A stretch of DNA of 64,000 nucleotides from Ferdinandcohnia humi_A (GTDB lineage Bacteria; Bacillota; Bacilli; Bacillales; Bacillaceae_L): the NCBI GenBank assembly GCA_047608075.1, contig JBLKRX010000022.1:14750-78749 (forward strand), read 5' to 3'. Positions 50,940 to 59,018 of the stretch are shown piece after piece (position 1 is the first letter of the stretch; the number at the start of each line of letters is the position of its first letter). The notes beneath the pieces are model-generated. The model made no database searches. It worked only from the letters and a program-made list of their open reading frames with translations, and had not been told where the DNA came from. A program made the position numbers and the translations under genes.

Positions 50940-51944
50940 TTAGATAACCTGCTTATAAAATTTAATAAAGAACTTTGTTCCGCTTCCGGGCTCGCTTTTC
51001 ACTTCAATGTCACCCTGTTGCCTTTTGATAATGCTATACGCCATTGCGAGTCCAATTCCGACACTATCTTCACCTGCATTTTTTCCCTTGTAAAACCGTT
51101 TAAAAATATATGGTAAATCGGCTTTCGCTATTCCCTTCCCATTATCAGAAATAATCGTCTCAGTAAACAAAGCATTTTCTGAAAAAGAAACCGAAATCTC
51201 GCCGCCGTCCTGAGTATGCTCTACACAGTTTTTCAAAATATTGATAAGAGCCTCTGCAGTCCAGTTAAAATCCCCGATAAAAGAAACCTCTTTATCACCA
51301 TTAATGTGTAGGGTTTGCTGTTTAACATCCATAGGAATTAAAACAGGCTGTATTGCGCGTTCGATTAATTCAGAAACATAGACAGTGTCTTTTCTAAACA
51401 AAACTGCTCCGGCATCAATTTTCGAAAGCTTTAATAAAGATGACACGAGCCACTCAATTCGTTCAAGTTGAACCCGAATATTGTTTGTAAATTCGGCTCG
51501 CATTCCTTCGTCTAGCTTGGAATCTCCTAATAAGTCAGCCATCACCATCATTGACGTCAGTGGTGTTTTTAACTGATGAGAGATATCTGAAATCGCATTT
51601 GTCAATTTTACTTTATCCTGCTGTAACAGTGAACGATGTTCAGATAACATCAATGTTACTTTGTAAATGTTGCTTTTTAAAATACTCAGTTCACCCTCAT
51701 AATTATCACGAATATCAAGGCTATAATCACCGCTCGTGATTCGACGCAAATACCCAGACAGCTTTTCTATTTCGTGATATCGCCATTTTGTAAAAAGCAA
51801 GCTAGAAAAGATTAGCAAGGCAGATGTAAGACTGATGAAAAATGTGACTTGGATAGTAAAAAGAAAATACCCAACCACAGCTGCAATGAGTGATATAGTA
51901 ACTAAAACAAGAAGGAAAATCTGAATTTCCCGGTTACGTAACAT
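50940..51944 (-). CDS. Intramembrane-sensing histidine kinase
   Basis: 334 residues. Two N-terminal helices (about 8-28 and 33-52) are joined by only a few residues, so there is no sensor loop. A HAMP-like linker follows, then phosphoacceptor His in DISHQLKTPLTSM (about 120) and HATPase motifs SDNGKGI and GIGLAMAYSI. Kinases of this design (BceS-like) usually receive their signal from a partner ABC transporter. Here an FtsX-type ABC pair follows directly on the same strand. ATG 51944 is preferred; GTG 51953 is possible. Confidence 0.9.
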   Translation of the reverse strand: MLRNREIQIFLLVLVTISLIAAVVGYFLFTIQVTFFISLTSALLIFSSLLFTKWRYHEIEKLSGYLRRITSGDYSLDIRDNYEGELSILKSNIYKVTLMLSEHRSLLQQDKVKLTNAISDISHQLKTPLTSMMVMADLLGDSKLDEGMRAEFTNNIRVQLERIEWLVSSLLKLSKIDAGAVLFRKDTVYVSELIERAIQPVLIPMDVKQQTLHINGDKEVSFIGDFNWTAEALINILKNCVEHTQDGGEISVSFSENALFTETIISDNGKGIAKADLPYIFKRFYKGKNAGEDSVGIGLAMAYSIIKRQQGDIEVKSEPGSGTKFFIKFYKQVI

Positions 51945-51945
51945 C

Positions 51946-52635
51946 CTAATCACCTACCTTATAACCCATACCACGTATCGTCTTAATAATTTTAGGACTT
52001 TGTGGTTCGTCTTCAAGCTTTTCTCGTAATCTCTTAATGTATACGGTCAGGGTATTATCATTTACGAAATCACCCGCTACATCCCATATTCGATCAAGTA
52101 ACTGGGTTCTTGTAAGGACCTGGCCAATATGATTTGCAAAAATCAGTAATAGACGGTACTCTAACGCAGTAAGAAGCACCTCTTCTCCATATTTATAAAC
52201 CTTACCCTCTAACGTATTGATCTGGATATTTTCTATATCAATTATATTTTTGGACTGAGTTGTCGCTTGCTTGTTATACCGACGCAGCACCGATTTAATT
52301 CGGGACAGTAGTTCACGAATACGAAACGGCTTCGTTATATAATCATCTGCTCCCATATCAAGTCCCATGACAATATTCACTTCATCATCCAATGCCGTCA
52401 AAAAGATAACCGGTTTATCACTTTGCTTCTTCACTAATTCACATAATTCATACCCACTTCCATCTGGTAAGGACAAATCAAACAAACACAAATCTACCCC
52501 ATTCAATTGTTCTGAAATAACCTTTCTTGCTTCCTCTGCATTATGGCAAACAATTGTCTCATATTCATCCTGTTTCAGTGAATAGTCCAATCCAGATGCA
52601 ATTGTCTTATCATCTTCAACGAGTAAAATTTTCAT
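51946..52635 (-). CDS. OmpR-family response regulator of the ABC module
   Basis: 229 residues: receiver (about 1-118) with VEDDKTI, phosphoacceptor Asp in CLFDLSLPDGSG (about 54) and Lys in DDYITKPF (about 103), then a winged HTH (about 130-226; LTALEYRLLLIF and DNTLTVYIKRLREKL). AAGGTG precedes ATG 52635. It is first gene of the regulator-kinase-ATPase-permease series. An inverted repeat upstream (52674-52694) may be its own operator. Confidence 0.94.
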   Translation of the reverse strand: MKILLVEDDKTIASGLDYSLKQDEYETIVCHNAEEARKVISEQLNGVDLCLFDLSLPDGSGYELCELVKKQSDKPVIFLTALDDEVNIVMGLDMGADDYITKPFRIRELLSRIKSVLRRYNKQATTQSKNIIDIENIQINTLEGKVYKYGEEVLLTALEYRLLLIFANHIGQVLTRTQLLDRIWDVAGDFVNDNTLTVYIKRLREKLEDEPQSPKIIKTIRGMGYKVGD

Positions 52636-52673
52636 AGTGACACCTTATTCATATTTATTTTCATTCAATGTAC

Positions 52674-52694
52674 TAGTATTTTAACAAAATACTA
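52674..52694 (-). promoter_or_regulatory. Perfect inverted repeat upstream of the ABC-module regulator
   Basis: TAGTATTTT-AAC-AAAATACTA, about 40 bp before the start codon; candidate operator or promoter element. Confidence 0.5.
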
Positions 52695-52811
52695 CTAACA
52701 AAATATAGGATTGGAGTGAAAATCCATGGTACTTCAAGTGGTAGAGGAACTAAACATTGGATAACTGAAGTTGTTAATAATACGTTTTCCTACCAATATC
52801 TCAATTTACTT

Positions 52812-52865
52812 GCAAAAATAAAAGCACCTCCCGATTTTTTGTTGTGTCTTAAATCGGGGGTGCAG
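52812..52865 (-). terminator. Terminator after the 52.9 kb membrane gene
   Basis: On the minus strand GCACCCCCGATTT pairs with AAATCGGGAGGTGC, followed by TTTTATTTTTG. Confidence 0.85.
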
Positions 52866-52872
52866 TTCAGCA

Positions 52873-53295
52873 CTATTGCTCCTTCTTCAATACCATTGCT
52901 GGAAGATTCGGCATGACCTTTGCCAAATGAAAACTAAGTAACCAGACTATCCCACCTACTACTGTGTACCATGTATAATCTAAGGTTTCAACAAGTCCAT
53001 ATTGCATAACCAACCAATTACAAAATAGAATAATCAAACAGTTACTTGCAAAAACAGGAACGGTAAAGAGATATCGAACAAACAAAGCAAGTAGACCTTT
53101 ATCCTGTATTGATTTACCTAAACCTAAATATATTTCACTAATACAAAACGATCCGACAATAGAAAAAAGTAAAGCAATCATATATGTATATTCGCCTACT
53201 GGTAAGGAAACAGAAACTGTTAACACAAGAATAAATATTGTTATTACATAAAAAAACAAATTTGTAAACGCTTTATGAATGTCATGCTTGTACAT
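52873..53295 (-). CDS. Four-helix membrane protein of unknown function
   Basis: 140 residues from ATG 53295, chosen because a GAGG ribosome binding site lies directly upstream; the frame is open further. Four hydrophobic segments (about 10-28, 36-56, 70-92 and 105-125), short loops, basic C-terminus (KVMPNLPAMVLKKEQ). No family recognised with confidence. It stands between the ABC regulatory module and a decayed repeat region, with its own strong terminator. Confidence 0.6.
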   Translation of the reverse strand: MYKHDIHKAFTNLFFYVITIFILVLTVSVSLPVGEYTYMIALLFSIVGSFCISEIYLGLGKSIQDKGLLALFVRYLFTVPVFASNCLIILFCNWLVMQYGLVETLDYTWYTVVGGIVWLLSFHLAKVMPNLPAMVLKKEQ

Positions 53296-53402
53296 TTTCC
53301 TCAGCTCCTTACAAACATTATTCACAAAACTGTCAAGGAGCAAACCTGGTACAAAGGGGTTCCTTGTACCCACATATGAGATTTAGAACTTATCAAAGGT
53401 GC

Positions 53403-53700
53403 AAGCACCTTTGAAGAGGAACGTCAACTAATATCTGTCCCGTCCTGTGGCGAACATTTACACCAGCACATCCTCAAAAATGAAAAAGCATTTTTCTTGA
53501 TGCGATGATTATGCTGCCGGAGCTTTCCTTGTCCTGTACAAGTCCGACAAGCAAATGTTCTGAGGCAAAAAAGAAGGACTTAGACTTTTCAGCGCCGATT
53601 TATTACCTCGAGCTGATTAACTTAATAGCGAGCTTTTCGTTAGATAATCGCTGAGGATCATTTAGGGTGAAAACTGGCTAGGCGCTGGAGCTGGACATTG
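53403..53700. repeat. Decayed long interspersed repeat
   Basis: GC-richer than its surroundings and non-coding. The right end reads CTAGGCGCTGGAGCTGGACA, whose reverse complement (TGTCCAGCTCCAGCGCCTAG) I recall as the start of a widespread Bacillus intergenic repeat. The middle contains CGGAGCTTTCCTTGTCCTGT and ACAAGTCCGACAAGC, also typical. It is interrupted and has no clean terminal repeats. Confidence 0.5.
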
Positions 53701-53986
53701 AAAACTCTGTTCAAACTTTTAAAATCTCCTAAAAAAAAGGTACATTTCGCACTGTTTTATCAATTGTTCAACATATTATTCAGCATATGTATTCGTAATG
53801 CTGTAAAATGCAAACCTTGATATCAGTTGAATTTAATGTCATTCTGAATCAATTTTTGCTGTATCTGTTCAAGATCATTTATATAAGATTTATTTCCAGT
53901 GTTTCTTCATTACCATCTTTGAGTTGCAACATAACTCTTTTATCTCTGAGTCCTAAAAATCCTTTTTTCTCCTATACCTGTATAAA

Positions 53987-54028
53987 CAAAAAGCCCACAA
54001 ACGTTGTTTTAATAACGTTTATGAGCAT
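53987..54028 (-). terminator. Terminator after the NlpC/P60-like gene
   Basis: On the minus strand GCTCATAAACGTT pairs with AACGTTTGTGGGC, followed by TTTTTGTTT. A broken family A half-copy (GGGGACGGTTCT, 54043-54055) lies between it and the stop codon. Confidence 0.82.
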
Positions 54029-54077
54029 AAAACTAGTTGCCCAGGGGACGGTTCTACAAATCGCTAACATTTATTAT

Positions 54078-54974
54078 CTATTTTTTAACTCCGTTTAGCT
54101 CCGCAGTAATCCAAATATCTTCCCCTACATAGTGAATACCATATTTGTCTATTGTGATGGTAGCATTCTGTTTATTTGTAATGTTTCCTGTAAGTTTTCT
54201 AGTAGCCTCTTGGTCATCAAATGTCAGAATTGGCACTGCACTTTTTGTTTCCAAAACTGGTAATTTCATTAGTGACACATTATCGGGCAAAAATGAGATA
54301 GTGTTGTTAGTAACTGAAAATTTCCCAGTAATAGTAGTCTCTCCTTCGAATAATACACGTGTTGGTAAATTTTTCGCATCTTCATTAGGGATTAAAACAG
54401 ATTCTACTCTCATCCCTACTACTTTATCTCCTACCTTAATAGTAGATAAGGAGAATACATTTGCTAGTTTCTCAGTTTTAGTTACACTGACCACTCTCTT
54501 AGCACCTATGTATCTTTTATTCCAATAATTATCTTTCATGTTTAGTTCTTCTACACCATTTCTAATTGTAACGGCAATAAATTTATGATTCCCTAAGTAA
54601 ATACCTACAAATGTAGGCTCTTTTTTTCTTGAATTTTTTGTATCAAAAAATACTAAATCTCCTACTTTTACATTCTCTTTGCTTACATTTGCACCTTGCT
54701 TATACATATCTTTAGTAGTCCTTGGTAAATTGACTTTATTCTTAGAGAAAACATCCTTTACAAAACCTGAGGCGTCGTATCCCTTTGAAGAGGTTCCACC
54801 GTACAAGAATTTTATTCCTGTTTGTTTCTTTGCATATGAAACAATTCTATTTAAAGTCGATTCAGAAACAATAGTTTCGTTGTAACTTTTTGCCTCCACT
54901 GAAACTAAAGGCAAACTAATAGTCAACATGGATACACAAAAAACAAAACTAACTAAAAATCTGAACAATTTCAT
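54078..54974 (-). CDS. Secreted NlpC/P60-fold pseudoenzyme
   Basis: 298 residues with a signal peptide (about 1-28, cleavage after VEA). Residues 38-155 follow the NlpC/P60 peptidoglycan-hydrolase pattern closely: YGGTSSKGYDASGFVKDVF, LPRTTKDMYKQG, VKVGDLVFFDT, TFVGIYLGNHKFI, NYWNKRYIGAKRV. The catalytic Cys of DCSGFV is Ala68, the His of HVGIY is Phe122, and the third polar residue of KFIHA is Ala134. The fold is kept but the triad is gone. The last 135 residues (about 165-298) match nothing I recognise. ATG 54974 has TTGGAG upstream. It probably binds peptidoglycan or a partner hydrolase. Confidence 0.85.
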   Translation of the reverse strand: MKLFRFLVSFVFCVSMLTISLPLVSVEAKSYNETIVSESTLNRIVSYAKKQTGIKFLYGGTSSKGYDASGFVKDVFSKNKVNLPRTTKDMYKQGANVSKENVKVGDLVFFDTKNSRKKEPTFVGIYLGNHKFIAVTIRNGVEELNMKDNYWNKRYIGAKRVVSVTKTEKLANVFSLSTIKVGDKVVGMRVESVLIPNEDAKNLPTRVLFEGETTITGKFSVTNNTISFLPDNVSLMKLPVLETKSAVPILTFDDQEATRKLTGNITNKQNATITIDKYGIHYVGEDIWITAELNGVKK

Positions 54975-55069
54975 AACAATCACTCCAATCTTTATATATC
55001 GTACATGTAGTTAGACGTAAAATTTTTAACCTTTGTTGCAAAAAACAAAAATTTTACAAACCAAGGCAA

Positions 55070-55125
55070 ACCAAGGGGACGGTTCTTCTGGTTCGAAAAG
55101 AACCAGAAGAACCGTCCCCTTGGTA
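55070..55125. repeat. Family A palindrome (CTTCTGG type), near-perfect copy
   Basis: ACCAAGGGGACGGTTCTTCT and GGTTC pair throughout with the second arm ending CCGTCCCCTTGGT. It lies in the gap between divergent genes rather than at a gene 3' end. Confidence 0.92.
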
Positions 55126-55216
55126 TCACCTGTGGTCCTTAAATGTGCGGTTTTTTTTATAAAAATTGGATATTTTAAAAAGGAATAGAATAAAGTATGT
55201 TGGGGTGAAATCATTT

Positions 55217-55684
55217 ATGCTAGCAAAGTGGCATCGTATATTTAATCTATCTATAATAATAATTCCGTGGTTATCATTGTTATTTATCGGGAAGCGTAGT
55301 TTTAAGCGTTATTCGTTTTCGGGCGTTTTTATTGTTATCTTCGAAATCCTAAATCACATGTATGGACATAAGAAGAAATGGTGGAAGTTTTACGATAAGC
55401 CAAAATCATTCATAAAGGATGAACTTCCTTTTAGTGTAGGACCATATATGCCACTATCTATGTGGTTACTTAAACTATCGTATGGAAACTTTAAAAAGTT
55501 TGTAATCCTTAATGTTATAGCAGATGGACTCTTTGCTTTTCTTTTCATTGACGTTCTAAAAAAATTAAAAATCATACGTCTAAATCGATTAAACCATCTC
55601 CAATTCTTTATATACATACACTACAAAGCATACTTACTATATGGCGTTCAGTATTTGGTTGAGAAGTTTAAAAGATTTAGTTGA
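55217..55684 (+). CDS. CBO0543-like membrane protein
   Basis: 155 residues from ATG 55217, with GGGGTGA upstream. Hydrophobic segments at about 9-27, 35-52, 85-100 and 105-125. The HKKKWWKFYDKPKS loop and the KDELPFSVGPYMPLSMWL segment recall the CBO0543 family of clostridial and bacillar membrane proteins. Function unknown. It stands alone between two family A palindromes. Confidence 0.65.
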   Translation: MLAKWHRIFNLSIIIIPWLSLLFIGKRSFKRYSFSGVFIVIFEILNHMYGHKKKWWKFYDKPKSFIKDELPFSVGPYMPLSMWLLKLSYGNFKKFVILNVIADGLFAFLFIDVLKKLKIIRLNRLNHLQFFIYIHYKAYLLYGVQYLVEKFKRFS

Positions 55685-55720
55685 ATTGAGACAATCTAAG
55701 CAGACGAAATATGACCTTAT

Positions 55721-55774
55721 GACCACAGGGACGGTTCTTCTGGTTTATGTACCAGAAGAACCGTCCCTGTGGTC
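55721..55774. repeat. Family A palindrome (CTTCTGG type)
   Basis: GACCACAGGGACGGTTCTTC and TGG pair with CCAGAAGAACCGTCCCTGTG and GTC; the loop is TTTATGTA. It lies between convergent genes. Confidence 0.92.
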
Positions 55775-55801
55775 AAAACGAGATTTTTGATAGGTTCGAG
55801 G

Positions 55802-56626
55802 TTATATTTTATTTGTCCTTCGGAATTCAGATATTGTCATTCCATATCTTTTCTTAAATACTCTTTCAAATGTATTTAGGCTTCCAAAGCCTGAATCAAA
55901 GCATATTTTAGTAATATCCCAATTAGTATGAAGTAATAAATCAACTGCATGTTCTACTCTTATCTTCAACAAATATTGACTCGGAGTACAGCCGACAATA
56001 TCCTTAAATAGCTTTATTAAATAAAACTTACTCATATGAGATTGATCCGCTAAATCGTCTAAAGACAATTCGTTTTCAAAGTTTTTCTGTATATATTGAA
56101 TCACCTTTTTTACAACTGGATGAGAATTGATCATGAAGTCTCTTTGCCATATTTCAAAGTGAGAGCCATTTTGGATAGATAAAAAAGACTCTACTAGTTC
56201 CCACTCCAGTTCCTCATTACGTATTTTGTTCTCATTATCAAAAAGGTTGCATTTTATCATTTCATCTGCTATTTTAATTATTTTCTCAGGCGATCCTATG
56301 CTTTGATTTAGTAAATGGACCTCGTATATTTCTTCATTTACTTTTTCGGAAACGACATGGTCCAAAAAAAATCGATTAATATTAATTAATAATATTCGAC
56401 CCTCTTCACTGTCTGTAAAATGAAAATGCTTTTCGCCTGGTGATGTGAGAAAGTGTTTATCTATTTGACTAGTTATTTTATTCTGCTCTAGATATGTTTT
56501 TCCTTTTAGAGGAATAGTAATTTGATAATCATTACCATGATCATGTTCAACTGGATCAGCTGAATTTGGATTAAAATGAGACATCATAATTTTAGTATTC
56601 GAAAATTTCAAATTGAGATACCTCAT
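55802..56626 (-). CDS. AraC-family transcriptional regulator
   Basis: 274 residues: N-terminal cupin-like half (about 15-140; DHGNDYQITIPLKGKTYLEQ) and C-terminal double HTH (about 172-270; LSLDDLADQSHMSKFYLIKLFK and TKICFDSGFGSLNTFERVFKKR). GGGGGG precedes ATG 56626. It lies downstream of a four-gene operon on the same strand with about 245 bp between; it may respond to the same small molecule. Confidence 0.92.
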   Translation of the reverse strand: MRYLNLKFSNTKIMMSHFNPNSADPVEHDHGNDYQITIPLKGKTYLEQNKITSQIDKHFLTSPGEKHFHFTDSEEGRILLININRFFLDHVVSEKVNEEIYEVHLLNQSIGSPEKIIKIADEMIKCNLFDNENKIRNEELEWELVESFLSIQNGSHFEIWQRDFMINSHPVVKKVIQYIQKNFENELSLDDLADQSHMSKFYLIKLFKDIVGCTPSQYLLKIRVEHAVDLLLHTNWDITKICFDSGFGSLNTFERVFKKRYGMTISEFRRTNKI

Positions 56627-56872
56627 TTATATCCCCCCACTTTTTCTTGATTATACCAAATAATGCCACCTAGTGGATGAATTTTTATCGATGCGTATGG
56701 GATATATGTACCAATACAGCCCATAATTTTTCCAGGAATAATCATTATGAACAAAAAGGTTAACAGAGTTATACATAAAAAACTGTATCTGAATCGTTAG
56801 TTGAAACTAACATTCAGAGTGCAGTTATGTAAATGTAAAAACGTTTTTAATCAAAAGGATCAACTCAATTCA

Positions 56873-57643
56873 CTAATTATGTAAATCTTTTCTATATATA
56901 TTAACAATTTGATTTGCTATATCTTCAATATTATCTGCTACTTGTGCTATTGAGTACCCTATATACAAAGGTGAGGTGACGAATCGGGGGATAATTTTAC
57001 AATATATCTCATTTTCTATTTTGTAAAAGAACAAATTATAGCTATCACATTTATAACGAAAATGGTTTAAAATATAGTCGATTGCAATTTGTATGCAATC
57101 TGACATTGAGTCGATTACTTTAAGGTTACTTAATCGAATGTTAAACTCATAAAAGCCAATTTTGGGTTGCGTTGATATGTTGAATTCTAAAAAGTCACAT
57201 TTTTTTATGACAATCCCCTCAAAATGTTCCCGTTTATAATTTAGCAGATAGTTAACGTCTTCCAAGCCTACAATTTGTAAGTGAGGATGAGATATTGTTC
57301 CACCGGATAATGGACCATGATTTTTAAACATAATTACTGAACGAAACTGATTATTTAAATGAAGTTTCAACCAGTAATCTATAGCAAAGCGAAACAATCT
57401 ATATAAATGTTCCTTACTATATTTTGAAAGCTCCGAGTCACAAAGATCAGTTTCAATTAATACAGTCTGATATGTTTTTCTTAGAGTCGCATATTTATTT
57501 TTTAATAAGATCATAGAACCCTGAACCGCTATTATATCGTCAAGCTCCTCCACCTTACAGAATGGACAATCTATATTCCTTCCGTTTATGGTATTCGGCT
57601 TTCTTTGTCCTACCCCTGTAGTAAAGTATAGTTGATTTTCCAT
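56873..57643 (-). CDS. DUF4931/GalT-like HIT-superfamily protein
   Basis: 256 residues. CPFCKVEELDD (about 26-36) is a GalT-type zinc-knuckle half, and GGTISHPHLQI (about 114-124) carries the HIT-type His-Pro-His of nucleotidyl or phosphoryl transferases, as in DUF4931 proteins. The loop LLKNKYATLRKTYQT and the VIMFKNHGPLSGG segment also recall GalT. It would transfer or hydrolyse a nucleotide or sugar phosphate. It is last in the operon after the M20, membrane and HXXEE genes. RBS ATAGGAGG. Confidence 0.75.
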   Translation of the reverse strand: MENQLYFTTGVGQRKPNTINGRNIDCPFCKVEELDDIIAVQGSMILLKNKYATLRKTYQTVLIETDLCDSELSKYSKEHLYRLFRFAIDYWLKLHLNNQFRSVIMFKNHGPLSGGTISHPHLQIVGLEDVNYLLNYKREHFEGIVIKKCDFLEFNISTQPKIGFYEFNIRLSNLKVIDSMSDCIQIAIDYILNHFRYKCDSYNLFFYKIENEIYCKIIPRFVTSPLYIGYSIAQVADNIEDIANQIVNIYRKDLHN

Positions 57644-57673
57644 ACTTCCTCCTATATCAGTATAGTATTCAAT

Positions 57674-58210
57674 TTATATAAGCTTTTTTCCGATCCAATG
57701 CGCCGCTAATAAAACAGGTATTGCTAAAAAAGCAAAGGGGAGGGTAACCCATATAGTATTCCAGTTGATTAATTGACTTGATAGTAATGAAGTTAACATC
57801 AGTAAGCTATAGGGAAAAACGAATAGAACAGATGTTACGACACCTGGGGTTATTGAACGAAATAAAATGGATTGACCCACATGAGTGAATACATGAATAA
57901 AGAAAATCAATAATAGTACAGTAAAGAAATAGATGTTTCCCAGTGGACCATTAGTAACGTATTGGCTTGCCATAAAAGTAGCACTACTTACGAATAAAAA
58001 AATAACCAGTACTGCTACTGCCATTTGAGCAGTTGTCATCGTAAATTGCCTCATTACTCTATTAGAAATTTTGTTAGGTAGGATTTTAGAGACTTTCTCT
58101 CCTTCTTTTGCAATCCAACTTTCAAGCATAATAATTTCTTCAAAATCATGTAGTATAAACACAACTGGAAATAACCAAATCATTGTTTGAACATCCATTG
58201 ACCATTCCAT
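57674..58210 (-). CDS. HXXEE-domain membrane protein
   Basis: 178 residues with about five hydrophobic segments. ILHDFEEIIMLESW (about 19-32) contains the His-x-x-Glu-Glu that names the domain and may be a metal site in the first helix. Function unknown for the family. It lies 80 bp after the preceding membrane gene and 30 bp before the DUF4931 gene. GAGGGTG precedes ATG 58210. Confidence 0.82.
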   Translation of the reverse strand: MEWSMDVQTMIWLFPVVFILHDFEEIIMLESWIAKEGEKVSKILPNKISNRVMRQFTMTTAQMAVAVLVIFLFVSSATFMASQYVTNGPLGNIYFFTVLLLIFFIHVFTHVGQSILFRSITPGVVTSVLFVFPYSLLMLTSLLSSQLINWNTIWVTLPFAFLAIPVLLAAHWIGKKLI

Positions 58211-58290
58211 TCAAACACCCTCACTTTTACCTTTTCCTTATGTTTCTTTTCTTTCATGCTTTTATAGAACAACTGAATAATAAGCGTGTG

Positions 58291-58980
58291 TTATTCACGT
58301 AACCTCTTTTTAAATACTATAGAAAGAAGAATAGCGCTTGTTGTTAGTCCTATTGTCATTCCTATTTGAAAAATAAATAAAAAGAATTTATTATCCAAAA
58401 CGAATCCAACAAATCCAATTAAACAGAACATACCAGTGGAGTACATTGATACTCTTATGCCTAGGTTAATCCCTTTCCCTTTAAAAATAATCCCTAAAAA
58501 TAAACAGGACAAGCCTAAAAAAAGACTCCATCCTAACATATTTATTGCAAACATGAATGATTTAGGATTAAATTGAATGAAATTCTCCAAATTCTGTGTA
58601 CTTCCATTAGATATAGTTAACCTCACAATGCTAAACTGAACGAAATAGTTTATACAGGATAACAACATAAAACCTATCCCAAAACAAATACTTACTCTAC
58701 TAAAAATTTTACTAGAATGGTCTACACATTCATGGATCGTACATACTATTACGATAAATAGTAATGATGAAAGAAAGGCAAATACTTGACTAAATGAATA
58801 AAAATCTATAAATCTTTTATCGACGGCAAGTAGATATTGTTCTAAGTTCACATAATTTGGTATTGTGTACTTACTCAATAACACTCCCATACTCACAGCA
58901 TATAGAATCCCAGTAAACGTGAAAATGATTGAACTCCAATAGCCCAATTTATTTATATGATTAGATACACTTCCCTCCAT
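58291..58980 (-). CDS. Six-helix membrane protein of unknown function
   Basis: 229 residues, six hydrophobic segments (about 12-35, 58-80, 92-115, 140-163, 172-195 and 200-224). No recognised motif; the overall pattern resembles DUF4386-type proteins but I am not confident. It lies 38 bp after the M20 gene with GGAAGGAGG before ATG 58980, so it belongs to the same operon. Confidence 0.6.
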   Translation of the reverse strand: MEGSVSNHINKLGYWSSIIFTFTGILYAVSMGVLLSKYTIPNYVNLEQYLLAVDKRFIDFYSFSQVFAFLSSLLFIVIVCTIHECVDHSSKIFSRVSICFGIGFMLLSCINYFVQFSIVRLTISNGSTQNLENFIQFNPKSFMFAINMLGWSLFLGLSCLFLGIIFKGKGINLGIRVSMYSTGMFCLIGFVGFVLDNKFFLFIFQIGMTIGLTTSAILLSIVFKKRLRE

Positions 58981-59018
58981 TGACTTAACCTCCTTCCCAG
59001 TACTTTTTCATAATTACT

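Noticed and set aside
53808..54098. 96-codon plus-strand frame
   Set aside because: Antisense to the NlpC-type gene end and its terminator; low complexity, no start signals.
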